Notes: generated by a model not told the origin, from the letters alone. Positions 19,684 through 29,729 are shown, counted from the stretch's first letter. The stretch: DNA of 64,000 nt from Steroidobacteraceae bacterium (GCA_019187185.1 JABAQU010000003.1:1-64000); one strand, 5' to 3'. Translations and numbers: made by a program.

Positions 19684-20886
19684 ATGGCGACCGACGCGGA
19701 CTGCGTGATCGTCGGCGCGAGCTTTGCGGGCCTCGCGAGCGCCATCGCGATCGCGAGCGCCGGGCTGCGCGTCGTGATCATCGAGAAGAAAACGGATGTC
19801 GGCGAGAGGCTGCACACCACCGGCATCATCGTCAAGGACGCGGTCGACCAGATCGCGCTGCTCGAAGCGCTGCCGGCGCCGCTCGTGCGCCGGATTCCGG
19901 GGGTGCGCCTCCATGCGCCGAACCTGCGGCATGTCGATCTCGAGGCTCCCGGCTACTACTTCCTCGCCACGAACACGCCGGCAGTCATGCGCTGGCTCGC
20001 GCGCGAGGCGGAACGGGCAGGCGCTACGATTGCCAACAGCACGGTGTTCACACACGCACAGCGGGTGCACAACGGCTTCAGCGTCGCAGGCTTCGGCGCG
20101 ACCCGTTTCCTGATCGGCGCCGACGGTCCGCGCTCGCATGTCGCACGCGTGCTCGGGCTCGGCGCAAGCCGGAAGTTTCTTGCCGGCGTGGAATACGAGT
20201 TTGCCGGGCGGACACTGGCCGATCCCGACAGGCTGCATTGCTTCATCGATCGCAAGATTGCACCGGGCTATATCGGCTGGGTGCTGGAAGGTGTCGGGGG
20301 CGTCCAGGCTGGGCTCGCACGCCGGATCGATGCACGCAACGGGCTCGAGCCCGGACGTGCCATGGACGCATTCCTGACGAAGATCGCTCCGGCAATCGAT
20401 CTGCGAGGCATTGCGCCAACCGGCGTACGCGCCGGACTCATACCGTGCGGTGGCGTCGTCAACCCGGTCGCCACGCCGCGAGCGCTGCTCGTCGGCGATG
20501 CCGCGGGCATGGTGTCTCCGGTGACTGCGGGTGGTATCCACACGGCGCTGAAACACGGACTCGCGGCGGGCCATGCCGTGGCGGAGTTCCTGCGCGGGCG
20601 CGGAGGTGACCCGAGCGTTGCCTTCGTCCGCTCATATCCGCGGTTCCGTGCGAAGCGCCTGCTGCGATTCCTCTTCGATCATTGCCAGAGCGATCTCGCA
20701 TTCAATCTGATGCTCGACACCGTGCTCACGCGCAGCGCGGCACGATTGGTCTACTTTCACCACAAGGGAGTATTCGGTCGTGCTGCCGCAGGGGCACTGC
20801 GCAAACGCCCCCGGCCGCTCGCCAATCGGCCCCCGATGCGATACAAGGCGCTGGGCGAATCGAGTGACGGAGCGGAGAAGCGATGA
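19684..20886 (+). CDS. FAD-dependent oxidoreductase (geranylgeranyl-reductase-like)
   Basis: 400-aa flavoprotein. Residues 8-20 form the FAD dinucleotide-binding beta-alpha-beta (VIVGASFAGLASA), a FLIGADGPRSHVAR motif marks the second FAD contact, and LLVGDAAGMVSPVTAGGIHTAL is the GD motif typical of geranylgeranyl reductases and aromatic-ring hydroxylases. The C-terminal 60 residues are helical and basic. The ATG of the carbonic anhydrase gene overlaps its stop (ATGA). Substrate unknown; a lipid or isoprenoid is plausible. Confidence 0.85.
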   Translation: MATDADCVIVGASFAGLASAIAIASAGLRVVIIEKKTDVGERLHTTGIIVKDAVDQIALLEALPAPLVRRIPGVRLHAPNLRHVDLEAPGYYFLATNTPAVMRWLAREAERAGATIANSTVFTHAQRVHNGFSVAGFGATRFLIGADGPRSHVARVLGLGASRKFLAGVEYEFAGRTLADPDRLHCFIDRKIAPGYIGWVLEGVGGVQAGLARRIDARNGLEPGRAMDAFLTKIAPAIDLRGIAPTGVRAGLIPCGGVVNPVATPRALLVGDAAGMVSPVTAGGIHTALKHGLAAGHAVAEFLRGRGGDPSVAFVRSYPRFRAKRLLRFLFDHCQSDLAFNLMLDTVLTRSAARLVYFHHKGVFGRAAAGALRKRPRPLANRPPMRYKALGESSDGAEKR

Positions 20887-21497
20887 TCGACGCGGACGAG
20901 GCACTGGAGCGACTGCGCAAGGGCAACGAACGTTTTGTTTCGGAAACGCTCGGCAGCGAGGCCTGCGCCACGCCGACACGACGACGGGAAGTCGCGGTCG
21001 CGCAGGCGCCGTTCGCGATCATCCTCGGGTGCTCCGATTCGAGGGTTCCCGCCGAGATCATCTTCGACCAGGGGCTCGGCGACCTGTTCGTGATCCGTGT
21101 CGCGGGCAATATCGTCGCGCCGTCGCAGGTGGACAGCGTCGAATTCGCCGCCGAGCGCTACGGCACGCCGCTCGTCGCGGTGGTGGGGCATTCCACCTGC
21201 GGCGCGATCCTCGCGACACTCGAGGAACTCGCGCGCCCGGCGGCGGAGCAGTCGCGCAGCCTGCGTTCGATCGTCGACCGCGTGCGCCCGTCGATCGAGC
21301 CGCTGCTCGCGACCGACATCGCGCGCGATCACGCGGCGCTCGTGCGGCATTCGGTGCGCGCGAACATCCGCGCCTCGGTGAACCAGCTGCGACGCGGCTC
21401 GCAGGCCATCGAGCAGCTGATCCGGCGCGGCAAGCTGCGCGTCGTCGGCGCCGAGTACTCGCTCCAGACCGGCATCGTGGAGTTCCTCGATGTCTGA
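20883..21497 (+). CDS. Beta-class carbonic anhydrase
   Basis: Converts CO2 and water to bicarbonate in the cytoplasm. 204 aa; zinc ligands Cys50, His103 and Cys106 and the catalytic Asp52-Arg54 dyad are in CSDSR and GHSTCGA. Standard length for plant-type beta-CA. Overlaps the FAD oxidoreductase gene by 4 nt upstream and the next membrane-protein gene by 8 nt, so it is in a translationally coupled run. Confidence 0.95.
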   Translation: MIDADEALERLRKGNERFVSETLGSEACATPTRRREVAVAQAPFAIILGCSDSRVPAEIIFDQGLGDLFVIRVAGNIVAPSQVDSVEFAAERYGTPLVAVVGHSTCGAILATLEELARPAAEQSRSLRSIVDRVRPSIEPLLATDIARDHAALVRHSVRANIRASVNQLRRGSQAIEQLIRRGKLRVVGAEYSLQTGIVEFLDV

Positions 21498-21978
21498 CGT
21501 CCGCGACGCGACGCGGATCTTGCAGGCCATCGCGCTCAGGGCGGGGCTGGTCGCGGGCGCCCTCGATATCGTCGCCGCCGTCGTGATCAACACGCTGCGT
21601 GGCTCGACGCCGCTGCGCGTCCTGCAGTCGGTGGCGAGCGGGCTCCTCGGCCGACCGTCATTCGACGGTGGGTGGGGAACCGGAATCCTCGGTCTGGCGC
21701 TGCATTTCGCGATGATGATCGTCATCGCCGGCATCTATGCCCGCTTTACCGTGCGCCTGCCGTGGACCTGGCGCCGGCCGCTGCTCGCGGGCGCGGCCTA
21801 CGGGGTCGTCGTGTACGCGGTGATGAACCTTGTCGTCGTGCCGCTGTCCGCGTTCCCGGTCAGGCTGTCGTATCCGCCAGATGCCCTCGCGATCGGGCTC
21901 GCCGTGCACATCGTCTGCATCGGGGTGCCGATGGCGCTGATCGCGGCCGGATACCGCAGCCGGCGCGCCGCAGGTTGA
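21490..21978 (+). CDS. Conserved four-helix membrane protein
   Basis: 162 aa; hydrophobic segments near residues 15-35, 62-86, 96-118 and 133-155. The sequence LQSVASGLLGRPSFDGGWGTGILGLALHF resembles a widespread uncharacterised membrane family in Proteobacteria, but no function is known. Starts inside the last 8 nt of the carbonic anhydrase gene, suggesting co-expression. Confidence 0.75.
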   Translation: MSDVRDATRILQAIALRAGLVAGALDIVAAVVINTLRGSTPLRVLQSVASGLLGRPSFDGGWGTGILGLALHFAMMIVIAGIYARFTVRLPWTWRRPLLAGAAYGVVVYAVMNLVVVPLSAFPVRLSYPPDALAIGLAVHIVCIGVPMALIAAGYRSRRAAG

Positions 21979-21984
21979 CGCACC

Positions 21985-22680
21985 ATGCGCCGATTCCACC
22001 CGGAGGGTCACTATTCCGCGCGCAGTGGCTGGCTGCGCGCCGCCGTGCTCGGCGCGAACGACGGCATCCTTTCCACGGCGAGCCTCGTCGTCGGTGTCGC
22101 GTCGGCGGCCGCGTCGCACGACGACATCCTCGTCGCCGGGATTGCGAGCCTCGTCGCAGGTGCCATGTCGATGGCGGCGGGCGAGTATGTGTCGGTGAGT
22201 TCGCAGTCCGATGCGGAGCGGGCCGACATCGACCGCGAACGCCGCGAGCTCGAGGCAGATCCCGCCGCGGAACTGCGCGAGCTCACGCAGATCTACGTGC
22301 GGCGCGGCCTCTCGCCGCAGCTCGCGCACCAGGTCGCCGCGGAGCTCACGGCGCACGATGCCCTGAAGGCCCACGCGCGCGACGAGCTCGGTCTTTTCGA
22401 GTCGAACCAGGCGCGGCCCGTGCAGGCGGCGCTCGCTTCGGCGGCCACCTTCGCGACAGGCGCGCTGCTGCCGATCCTCGCGGCGTGGCTCAGCCCGCTC
22501 GCCGTTACGCCATGGGTCGTCGGCGCGAGTTCGCTCGTCGCGCTCGCGGTGCTCGGCGGGCTCGCCGCGCGCGTGGGCGGCGCGAATGTCTGCAGCGGGG
22601 CGTCGCGGGTCGCATTCTGGGGTGTGCTCGGCATGGTCGTGACCGCGGCGATCGGCAAGCTGTTCGGCGCCGTCGTGTGA
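21985..22680 (+). CDS. VIT1/CCC1 family transporter
   Basis: 231-aa divalent-metal (iron/manganese) transporter of the VIT1/CCC1 family. The pattern is complete: FHPEGHYSARSGWLRAAVLGANDGILSTASLVVGV at the start, AGAMSMAAGEYVSVSSQSDAERAD as helix 2 and cytoplasmic loop, a charged ELTQIYVRRGLSPQLA domain and three C-terminal helices. Located in the inner membrane. Starts 6 nt after the preceding gene. Confidence 0.92.
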   Translation: MRRFHPEGHYSARSGWLRAAVLGANDGILSTASLVVGVASAAASHDDILVAGIASLVAGAMSMAAGEYVSVSSQSDAERADIDRERRELEADPAAELRELTQIYVRRGLSPQLAHQVAAELTAHDALKAHARDELGLFESNQARPVQAALASAATFATGALLPILAAWLSPLAVTPWVVGASSLVALAVLGGLAARVGGANVCSGASRVAFWGVLGMVVTAAIGKLFGAVV

Positions 22681-22967
22681 CGCCGCCGGTCCGCCTCGCC
22701 GTGAAAGTGGTGCCGGGCGCGTCGCGGGGCGGACTCGCCGGCTGGCTCGGCGATGCACTCAAGCTGCGCGTCACCGCGCCGCCGGAGCGCGGGCGCGCCA
22801 ACGCCGCGGTGTGCGCACTGCTCGCCGAAATGCTCTCGCTGCCGGGTGGCTGCGTGCGCGTCGTGGGCGGGCACGGGTCGGCGCGCAAGGTGGTCGAGAT
22901 CGACCGGTTGAGCGCCGCCGAGGTCGACGCACGCCTCGGCAGGCCGCAGCACCCCACGGGCAGTTGA
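22677..22967 (+). CDS. DUF167 family protein (YggU-like)
   Basis: 96 aa. Family hallmarks: VKVVPGASR, LKLRVTAPPERGRANAAV and VRVVGGHGSARKVVEI. Function unknown. GTG start overlaps the VIT gene stop (GTGA). In many Gammaproteobacteria this gene sits beside yggT; here the yggT cluster is more than 30 kb away. Confidence 0.88.
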   Translation: MTPPVRLAVKVVPGASRGGLAGWLGDALKLRVTAPPERGRANAAVCALLAEMLSLPGGCVRVVGGHGSARKVVEIDRLSAAEVDARLGRPQHPTGS

Positions 22968-23055
22968 TCGGGGCCAATGGGTGCGGATGGGCGCAATCCG
23001 CGACAGTGCTATCCTCCCGGCCGGCGGGACTCCCGCAGGTTCGAGGTGCCCACCG

Positions 23056-23583
23056 ATGCCCGGCAATGGCGAAGCACGTTACAGCTCGCTGTCCATCGCG
23101 CTGCACTGGTCGATGCTGCTGCTGATCGCAGCCGTCTATGCCTGCATCGAACTGCGCGTGAACTTTCCGAAGGGCAGCGAAACGCGCGAGGCGCTCAAGC
23201 ACTGGCACTTCATGCTCGGGCTCGGCGTGCTGCTGCTCGTCGTCGTGCGTCTCGCCGTGAACCTGCGCCGCCGACCGAAGGCGCCCAACTGGCTCGCGCG
23301 ACTGGGCCACGCCGCGCTGTACCTGTTCATGGTGGGCATGCCGATCGCGGGCTGGCTCGTGCTGAGTGCCGAGGGCAAGCCGGTGCCGTTTTTCGGGCTC
23401 GAATTGCCGCCCCTCATTTCGCCGGACAAGGTGCTCGGCAAGTCGATCGAGGAACTGCACGAGACGGTGGGCACCATCGGCTACTGGCTGATCGGCCTGC
23501 ACGCAGCCGCCGCGCTGCTGCATCACTATGTCCTGCGCGACGACACGCTGCGGCGGATGCTGCCCGCACGCCGCGGCAGCTAG
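23056..23583 (+). CDS. Cytochrome b561 family protein
   Basis: 175-aa inner-membrane di-heme b cytochrome of the prokaryotic b561 (CybB) family, four helices. Conserved His residues appear in IALHWSMLLL (helix 1), ALKHWHFMLGL (helix 2), and ELHETVGTIGYWLIGLHAAAALLHHYVLRDDTL (helix 4). Likely shuttles electrons between quinone and a periplasmic partner; some relatives act as superoxide oxidase. The ATG at 23056 gives the standard family length; the upstream in-frame extension is not conserved-looking. Confidence 0.92.
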   Translation: MPGNGEARYSSLSIALHWSMLLLIAAVYACIELRVNFPKGSETREALKHWHFMLGLGVLLLVVVRLAVNLRRRPKAPNWLARLGHAALYLFMVGMPIAGWLVLSAEGKPVPFFGLELPPLISPDKVLGKSIEELHETVGTIGYWLIGLHAAAALLHHYVLRDDTLRRMLPARRGS

Positions 23584-23595
23584 CGCGAGCATGTC

Positions 23596-23988
23596 ATGGA
23601 TCGCACGGACGCGTCCTTCGGCCTGCGGGAAATCGGCCAGATCGCCATCCCCGTGTCGAACCTCGAGCGCGCGGTGGTGTTCTATCGGGACACGCTCGGC
23701 ATGCGGTTCCTCTTCCAGGCGCCGCCCGGGCTCGCATTCTTCGATTGCGGCGGCGTGCGGCTGATGCTCGATGTGCCCGCGAGCGCCGCCGACGAGCGCC
23801 GCGCATCGATCATCTACTACCGCGTGCCGGATATCGCTGCGGCCCATGCCCGGCTCGCCGCGCGTGGCGTCGCATTCGAGGCGAAGCCTCATCGCACGGC
23901 GGTGCTGGCCGATCACGAGCTCTGGATGGCCTTCTTCCGGGATCCCGACCGCAATCTCCTCGCGCTGATGTGCGAGGTGCGGCCGTAG
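23596..23988 (+). CDS. VOC (glyoxalase/bleomycin resistance) family protein
   Basis: 130 aa with two beta-alpha-beta3 modules. Metal-site positions: Gln40-region (IGQIAIPVSNLERAVVFYRDTLGMRF) opens the first module; ELWMAFFRDPDRNLLALM closes the second with a Glu/Asp-rich end. The specific reaction is unknown. Starts 12 nt after cytochrome b561. Confidence 0.88.
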   Translation: MDRTDASFGLREIGQIAIPVSNLERAVVFYRDTLGMRFLFQAPPGLAFFDCGGVRLMLDVPASAADERRASIIYYRVPDIAAAHARLAARGVAFEAKPHRTAVLADHELWMAFFRDPDRNLLALMCEVRP

Positions 23989-24024
23989 CGCTGCTATCCT
24001 GCCCGTTCGTCACCGGGGGATCCG

Positions 24025-24330
24025 ATGCACTATCTGCTCGTCTATGAATTCGTCGCAGACTTCATGGAACGCCGTGCACCGCTGCGCGCCACGCACCTGT
24101 CAATGGCGTGGGCTGCGCACGATCGCGGCGAGCTCGTGCTCGCCGGTGCCTTCACCGACGCGCCGGCAGGGTCGGCGCTGCTGTTCAAGGGCGATACGCC
24201 CGAGGCTGCGGAGCGCTTTGCCCGCGCCGATCCCTACGTGACGGCCGGGCTCGTGACACGCTGGCAGGTGCGCCCGTGGACGACGGTCGTCGGCGCAACG
24301 GCCGCACAGCCGATGCGCCCCGGTGCCTGA
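24025..24330 (+). CDS. YciI family protein
   Basis: 101-aa ferredoxin-like protein of the YciI/PHMB group. HYLLVYEF at the start, [31 protein letters not shown] in the middle and [26 protein letters not shown] at the end are family-typical; His and Asp of the putative active site are present. Function unknown. GGGGGA lies just before the ATG; a TATCCT box is about 30 nt upstream. The next gene starts on its stop codon. Confidence 0.88.
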   Translation: MHYLLVYEFVADFMERRAPLRATHLSMAWAAHDRGELVLAGAFTDAPAGSALLFKGDTPEAAERFARADPYVTAGLVTRWQVRPWTTVVGATAAQPMRPGA

Positions 24331-24770
24331 TGCAGACGCTGTCGATCGCGCTCGCGACGACGCCGGCCGCGATCGAGCGCAGCTTCGAAGTCGTGCGCGA
24401 GCTGCGCACGCACCTCACCCTCGAGGACTACGTCGGGCAGGTAGCGCGTCAGCAGGCACGCGAGGGTTACCAGCTCGCGCTGCTGTCGGACGGTGGCCAG
24501 CTGCGCGCGGCGGCGGGGTTTCGCCGGATGGAAACGCTGGCGTGGGGGCGCATCCTGTATGTCGACGATCTCGTGACGCGTGCCGCCGATCGCGGCGCCG
24601 GCTACGGCAGCGCCCTGTTCGACTGGCTGGTCGGCACGGCACACGAGGCCGGGTGCGCGCAGCTGCACCTCGATTCGGGCGTGCAGCGCTTCGGCGCCCA
24701 CCGCTTCTACCTGCACAAGGGGCTCGACATCACGAGCCACCATTTCGCGATCGCGCTGACGCGTCGCTAG
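24330..24770 (+). CDS. GNAT family N-acetyltransferase
   Basis: 146 aa. The acetyl-CoA motif is [17 protein letters not shown], preceded by ILYVDDLVT and followed by [22 protein letters not shown], where the HRFY-HK block is typical of a GNAT subgroup. Substrate unknown. One-base stop/start overlap (TGATG) with the YciI gene. It converges on rpoD with a 16-nt gap and no visible terminator hairpin. Confidence 0.88.
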   Translation: MQTLSIALATTPAAIERSFEVVRELRTHLTLEDYVGQVARQQAREGYQLALLSDGGQLRAAAGFRRMETLAWGRILYVDDLVTRAADRGAGYGSALFDWLVGTAHEAGCAQLHLDSGVQRFGAHRFYLHKGLDITSHHFAIALTRR

Positions 24771-24786
24771 CCGGCGCGGGCTGCGC

Positions 24787-26907
24787 TCAGTCGTCCATCA
24801 GGAAACTGCGCAGCTGCTCCGAGCGCGACGGATGGCGCAGCTTGCGCAGCGCCTTCGCCTCGATCTGGCGGATGCGCTCGCGCGTGACGTCGAACTGCTT
24901 GCCGACCTCCTCGAGGGTGTGGTCGGTGTTCATGTCGATGCCGAAACGCATGCGCAGCACCTTGGCCTCGCGCGGTGTCAGCTGCGCGAGCACCGAGTGC
25001 GTGGTCTCGCGCAGCGATTCCATCGTCGCCTGGTCGATCGGCGAGGCGACCGACTGGTCCTCGATGAAATCGCCGAGGTGCGAATCCTCGTCGTCGCCGA
25101 TCGGCGTCTCCATCGAGATCGGCTCTTTCGCGATCTTCAGCACCTTGCGCACCTTGTCCTCGGGCATCTCCATGCGCACGGCGAGCTCGTCCGGCGTCGG
25201 CTCGCGGCCCATCTCCTGCAGCATCTGCCGCGAAATGCGGTTCAGCTTGTTGATGGTCTCGATCATGTGCACCGGGATGCGGATCGTGCGCGCCTGGTCG
25301 GCGATCGAGCGGGTGATGGCCTGGCGGATCCACCACGTCGCATAGGTCGAGAACTTGTAGCCGCGGCGGTACTCGAACTTGTCGACCGCCTTCATGAGGC
25401 CGATGTTGCCTTCCTGGATCAGGTCGAGGAACTGCAGGCCGCGGTTCGTGTACTTCTTCGCGATCGAGATCACGAGACGCAGGTTCGCCTCGACCATCTC
25501 CTTCTTCGCGCGGCGAGCCTTGGCCTCGCCGATCGACACTTCGCGGTTCACTTCCTTGATGTCGTTGATCGACAGGTGCAGCACTTCCTCGAGCGCGATC
25601 AGCTTGCGCTGGCGCCGCTCGACGTCGTCCTTCAGGCGCGCGAGCCCGGACGAGTACTTCTTGCCGGCCTTGATGTGCTTCGCGAGCCAGCGCGCGCTCG
25701 TCTCGTTCTTCGGGAAAGTGGTGATGAAATCCTTGCGCGGCATGCCGGCGTCGCGCACCGCGAGCACCATGATCTCCTTCTCGAGCTGGCGCACTTCGCC
25801 GACCTGCGCGCGCAGGTTGCCGATCAGGGCGTCGAACATGCGCGGCGCGAGCTTAAGTTCCATGAACTCGCCGGACAGCTTCTTGCGCAGCTTCAGCGTC
25901 TTCGGATCCTTGGCGCCGTGCCTGGCGATGGCGTTGAGGCACTGGTTGTGCACCTTCGCGATCGACGCGATGCGGCGCGCCGCCTCTTCCGGATCCGGGC
26001 CGGTGTCGATGGCTTCCTCCTCGCCGTCGTCGTCCTCGGATTCTTCGTCGTCGTCCTTGTCGGCGGCGGCGGCCGGGTCGGGCCGGGTCGGGTTCTGCGG
26101 CTGTGCGATCACGTCCGGCGCGTTCGGGTCGATGAAGCCGACGATCACGTCGACGAGGCGCGACTGGCCGGCCTTCACGGGCTCCCAGGCGGCCAGCATG
26201 AAGTCATAAGTGGCCGGGTACAGCGACAGCGCGAGCTTCACCGCGTCGAGGCCTTCCTCGATGCGCTTGGCGATGCGGATTTCGCCCTCGCGCGTCAGCA
26301 GCTCGACGGTGCCCATCTCGCGCATGTACATGCGCACGGGGTCGGTCGTGCGGCCGAGTTCGGCGTCGAGCGCCGCGAGTGCCGCGGCAGCCTCCTCGAT
26401 CGCTTCCTCGTCGGAGGGCGCCGAGGGCTCGGCGGCGAGCAGCGATTCGGAGTCCGGTGCCTTCTCGTACACCGGAATGCCCATGTCGTTGATCGTGTTG
26501 ACGATCTCTTCGATCTGCTCGGGATCGACGATCTCCGACGGCAGGTGGTCGTTGACCTGCGAATAGGTCAGGTAGCCCTGTTCCTTGCCGCGCGCGATCA
26601 GGAGCTTCAGCTGCGACTGGCGATCCTCGGGCATCGCAGCAGGCCGCCGCTCGACGGGAAGGGCCGCGCCCGCCTTGCGGGGTTCCGTCTTGTGCGTGTC
26701 GGCGGCGCGCGGTTCGGGCGCGTGTCCGGCAGCCTTGCCGCGCAGCCTGGGCTCTGCCTTCGCGTCTGCCTTGCGCGTCGCCGCCGCGGCCGCCTTGCGC
26801 GTCGCCGGCGCCGCCACCTTGCGGGGCGCGGCTTTGGCTGCGGACTTGCGGTTTTCGGCGGGGCTCGGCTTCTTCGATGCGTTCGTGGGCTTTTGCTTGC
26901 GTGTCAT
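24787..26907 (-). CDS. rpoD: RNA polymerase primary sigma factor RpoD (sigma-70)
   Basis: Housekeeping sigma factor, 706 aa. Regions in order: 1.1 ([25 protein letters not shown], from about residue 100), 1.2 ([21 protein letters not shown]), an acidic non-conserved insert ([15 protein letters not shown]), 2.1-2.4 ([58 protein letters not shown]), 3 and 4.2 ([24 protein letters not shown]). It has a Lys/Ala-rich 91-residue N-terminal extension; starting at Met92 (26634) would give the usual length near 615. Last gene of the rpsU-dnaG-rpoD operon. Confidence 0.97.
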   Translation of the reverse strand: MTRKQKPTNASKKPSPAENRKSAAKAAPRKVAAPATRKAAAAATRKADAKAEPRLRGKAAGHAPEPRAADTHKTEPRKAGAALPVERRPAAMPEDRQSQLKLLIARGKEQGYLTYSQVNDHLPSEIVDPEQIEEIVNTINDMGIPVYEKAPDSESLLAAEPSAPSDEEAIEEAAAALAALDAELGRTTDPVRMYMREMGTVELLTREGEIRIAKRIEEGLDAVKLALSLYPATYDFMLAAWEPVKAGQSRLVDVIVGFIDPNAPDVIAQPQNPTRPDPAAAADKDDDEESEDDDGEEEAIDTGPDPEEAARRIASIAKVHNQCLNAIARHGAKDPKTLKLRKKLSGEFMELKLAPRMFDALIGNLRAQVGEVRQLEKEIMVLAVRDAGMPRKDFITTFPKNETSARWLAKHIKAGKKYSSGLARLKDDVERRQRKLIALEEVLHLSINDIKEVNREVSIGEAKARRAKKEMVEANLRLVISIAKKYTNRGLQFLDLIQEGNIGLMKAVDKFEYRRGYKFSTYATWWIRQAITRSIADQARTIRIPVHMIETINKLNRISRQMLQEMGREPTPDELAVRMEMPEDKVRKVLKIAKEPISMETPIGDDEDSHLGDFIEDQSVASPIDQATMESLRETTHSVLAQLTPREAKVLRMRFGIDMNTDHTLEEVGKQFDVTRERIRQIEAKALRKLRHPSRSEQLRSFLMDD

Positions 26908-26961
26908 ATCCCGTGCCGGATGTCTGCTCGCCACCTGACAGGAGGCGACGAAAAGCTGCGT

Positions 26962-26992
26962 ATTGTACTCAAGACCGGTCGCGCGCTGCCAA
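26962..26992 (-). promoter_or_regulatory. Candidate internal promoter before rpoD
   Basis: On the minus strand TTGGCA (26992-26987) is followed after 19 nt by TACAAT (26967-26962), about 55 nt before the rpoD ATG and inside the dnaG-rpoD gap. Each hexamer matches consensus at five of six places; the spacer is slightly long. An internal rpoD promoter is known in the equivalent operon of E. coli. Confidence 0.45.
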
Positions 26993-27010
26993 ATTCCCGC
27001 GGGGCGTGCC

Positions 27011-28852
27011 TCAGGCCGTGCCGGCGGGGCCCCGCCGGGCGACGGGAGCCGCCATAAGGCCTTGAAGTTCAAGCTTTTCTTCGGCCGACAGGTCGGTGTC
27101 CGCGCTCTTGGCGAGGAGGGCCTCGATGCGCCGCTTGTCGGCGCCGGCGGCAAGTCGGGCGAGTGCCGTGCCGATTTCCGCCCGTGCGGCTTTCACGTCG
27201 GCCACCAGCGATTCGCCGGCCGCGAGCCGCGCGAGCCGTGCGCCCTCGTCACGCTCGCGCCAGCGCTCGAGGACCTGCGCGGTGCTCTGTGCCGGATCGC
27301 GGCGCAAGTCCGCGAGGAGTTCGCGCAGGATCGCGATGCCGGGCTCGTCGACGCGGGCGAGCGCGGCGACGAGCCCGGCATCGAGCGCCGGCGCTGCCGC
27401 CGGAAAGTGCAGCAGCGCCTGCACGGCCTGGCCGACGAGGCCGCGGCGCCCTGCGGGGCCCGGCTTCGGCCGGCGCGCTTCGCGCGCCGGTGCGCGCGCG
27501 GCCGGTGCGCTGCCGGACATGGCGCCGCGTGGCGCGACGGCCGTATCCCGAGCCTGCCACAGCGCCGCGAGCCGTTCGGGCGACAGGCGGATCGCTTCCG
27601 CGACCCGGGCGATCAGCAATTCGCGATACACGCCGGGCGCGACGCGTGCGATGAGCGGTCGTGCGAGCTCCGCGAAATGCGCGCGCCCGTCGGCATGCGA
27701 CAGGTCGGCCTGCGTCGCGAGCTCGCGCATCAGGTACTCGGACAGCGGCAGTGCGCCCGCGAGCCGCTGCTCGAAGGCGGGTGCGCCTTCCTCGGCAACG
27801 AGCGTGTCCGGGTCGTGGCCTTCAGGCAGGAAGAGGAAGCGGATCTCGCGCCCCTCGCGCACTTCCGGCAGGGCGTTCACGAGCGCGCGCCACGCGGCTG
27901 CGCGGCCGGCCCGGTCGCCGTCGAACGCGAACACGACTTCGCCGACCAGGCGAAAGATGCGCTTCAGGTGCTCGGGCGTCGTCGCCGTGCCGAGTGTCGC
28001 GACGGCATATCGGATGCCGGCCTGGTGCAGTCGCACGACGTCGATGTAGCCCTCGACGACGAGCAGGCGCGTCAGCTTCGTGCGGCTCTGGCGCACTTCG
28101 TAGAGGCCGTACAGTTCACGCCCCTTGTGGAAGAGCGCCGTCTCGGGCGAATTCAGGTACTTCGGCTCGCCCTCGCCGATCACGCGGCCGCCGAACGCGA
28201 GCGTGCGGCCGCGCGCATCCCGGATCGGGAACATCAGGCGATCGCGGAAGCGGTCGTAGTGCCGCTCGCCGTCGCGCGCCTCGCCGCGCTCGCGCTCGAT
28301 CACGAGCCCGAGTTCCGCGAGCCGGCGCACCGCGGCCGCGTCCGTGCCGAAGCGGCGCAGCACGTCGTTCCAGGAGTTCGACGCCAGCCCGATCTGGAAC
28401 CGCGCGACCGACTCGGCGTCGAGGCCGCGTTTCGCCACATATGCGCGGCCTCGCGCGTCGGCGGCCAGCACGTCGGCGTAATACTGCGCGACGCGCGCGT
28501 TCAGCTCGTAGAGCGCATCCTGCGTATCGCTCGCCCGTTCATCGCCACCGCCCTCGCGCGGCACCTCGACGCCGGCGCGCGAGGCGAGTTCCTCGACGGC
28601 CTCCGGGAACGACATCCGGTCGTAGTTCATCAGGAAGCCGAGCGCCGTGCCGTGCGCGCCGCAGCCGAAGCAGTGATAGAACTGCTTGTCGGGGCTCACC
28701 CAGAACGACGGCGACTTCTCGTCGTGGAACGGGCAACAGGCCTTGAACTCGCGCCCGGCCTTCTTCAGCGGCACGCGGCTGCCGATCAGCTCGACGATGT
28801 CGGTGCGTCCGATCAGGTCATCGATGAAGTGCTGGGGAATCCGGCCGGCCAT
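27011..28852 (-). CDS. dnaG: DNA primase DnaG
   Basis: Synthesises RNA primers at the replication fork. 613 aa, normal length. The N-terminal CHC2 zinc finger ligands are Cys40, His43, Cys61 and Cys64; the Toprim core holds [17 protein letters not shown] and [19 protein letters not shown] (acidic DGD). The C-terminal DnaB-interacting helical region is Ala-rich and less conserved. Third gene from the operon end, followed by rpoD after 103 nt. Confidence 0.97.
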   Translation of the reverse strand: MAGRIPQHFIDDLIGRTDIVELIGSRVPLKKAGREFKACCPFHDEKSPSFWVSPDKQFYHCFGCGAHGTALGFLMNYDRMSFPEAVEELASRAGVEVPREGGGDERASDTQDALYELNARVAQYYADVLAADARGRAYVAKRGLDAESVARFQIGLASNSWNDVLRRFGTDAAAVRRLAELGLVIERERGEARDGERHYDRFRDRLMFPIRDARGRTLAFGGRVIGEGEPKYLNSPETALFHKGRELYGLYEVRQSRTKLTRLLVVEGYIDVVRLHQAGIRYAVATLGTATTPEHLKRIFRLVGEVVFAFDGDRAGRAAAWRALVNALPEVREGREIRFLFLPEGHDPDTLVAEEGAPAFEQRLAGALPLSEYLMRELATQADLSHADGRAHFAELARPLIARVAPGVYRELLIARVAEAIRLSPERLAALWQARDTAVAPRGAMSGSAPAARAPAREARRPKPGPAGRRGLVGQAVQALLHFPAAAPALDAGLVAALARVDEPGIAILRELLADLRRDPAQSTAQVLERWRERDEGARLARLAAGESLVADVKAARAEIGTALARLAAGADKRRIEALLAKSADTDLSAEEKLELQGLMAAPVARRGPAGTA

Positions 28853-28879
28853 GCCGAATAGTAAGCCACGCCGAGCGGA

Positions 28880-29233
28880 TCACCGCGCGAGGATGACGGC
28901 CAGGGCAGCGGCGACGAGCAGCAGTGCGACGAGTGCCGCCGAGAACGCGAGGCGGCGGCGCCGCCGCCGCCACGGCGCAAGTACGGCTGCCACGAGATGG
29001 CAGCGGTTGCGCGATACGGCGACGACGCCCGCGGCGCAGAGGTTCTCGACCGCAGCGCGCTCGGTGTCGCCGAGCGCATCGAGCGCGAGCGCGTGCGCGG
29101 CGTCGACTGCGCCGCGCGATCGCAGCACGGCGAGCAGTCGCCGCTCGCCGTCGAGTCGGCGCGCGACGGCAGTGCACGCGAGCGCGGTCAGTACGAGGAT
29201 CGCCGCCGTGGCAAAACCGCGTCCGGCGAGCAT
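28880..29233 (-). CDS. Small two-helix membrane protein inside the rpsU-dnaG operon
   Basis: 117 aa, not recognised. Hydrophobic helices at about residues 8-24 and 94-115, with a basic cluster (WRRRRRRL) just before the second helix and a soluble Ala/Leu-rich middle (DAAHALALDALGDTERAAVENL). It sits in the usual macromolecular-synthesis operon between yqeY and dnaG, where most Gammaproteobacteria have nothing. Whether it is expressed is supported only by position and strand; the antisense strand is also open here, as is common at this GC content. Confidence 0.5.
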   Translation of the reverse strand: MLAGRGFATAAILVLTALACTAVARRLDGERRLLAVLRSRGAVDAAHALALDALGDTERAAVENLCAAGVVAVSRNRCHLVAAVLAPWRRRRRRLAFSAALVALLLVAAALAVILAR

Positions 29234-29257
29234 GGGACCGGAGGGGGTCGGCGCCGC

Positions 29258-29707
29258 TCAGCCGGCGCCGAGCTTCGCCTTGATGCGGGCGCCCACGGCG
29301 CCCATGTCGGCGCGGCCCGCTGCCGCGCCCTTCACGACGCCCATCACCTTGCCCATGTCCTTCACGGACGCAGCGCCGGTCGAGGCGATCGCGGAGGCGA
29401 TCAGCGCATCGAGCTCGGCATCGGTGAGCGGTGCCGGCAGGTAGCCCTGCAGCAGCGCGACTTCGGCAGTTTCCTTCGCGACGAGATCGGCGCGCCCGCC
29501 GGCCTCGAACTGCGTGATCGACTCCCGGCGCTGCTTGACCATCTTCTCGAGGACGGCAATGACCTGCGCATCGTCGAGCGTGATGCGCTCGTCGACTTCG
29601 CGCTGCTTGATGGCCGCCTGCAGCATGCGGATCACGCCGAGGCGATCCTTCTCGCCCGCGCGCATCGCGGCCTTCATGTCTTCGGTGATGCGCTCCTTGA
29701 GCGTCAT
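29258..29707 (-). CDS. yqeY: GatB/YqeY domain protein
   Basis: 149 aa, related to the tail domain of the GatB amidotransferase subunit. Family motifs: LKERITEDMKAAMRAGEKDRLGVIRMLQAAIKQ, AVLEKMVKQRRESI and the C-terminal DMGKVMGVVKGAAAGRADM. Thought to bind tRNA, but its job is not established. Between rpsU and dnaG, a conserved place in many Proteobacteria. Confidence 0.92.
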   Translation of the reverse strand: MTLKERITEDMKAAMRAGEKDRLGVIRMLQAAIKQREVDERITLDDAQVIAVLEKMVKQRRESITQFEAGGRADLVAKETAEVALLQGYLPAPLTDAELDALIASAIASTGAASVKDMGKVMGVVKGAAAGRADMGAVGARIKAKLGAG

Positions 29708-29729
29708 CGACGGGTGGGCCAGGCGGGGA

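Noticed and set aside
24832..27057. Long plus-strand frame opposite rpoD
   Set aside because: Antisense shadow of rpoD caused by high third-position GC; no recognisable protein features.
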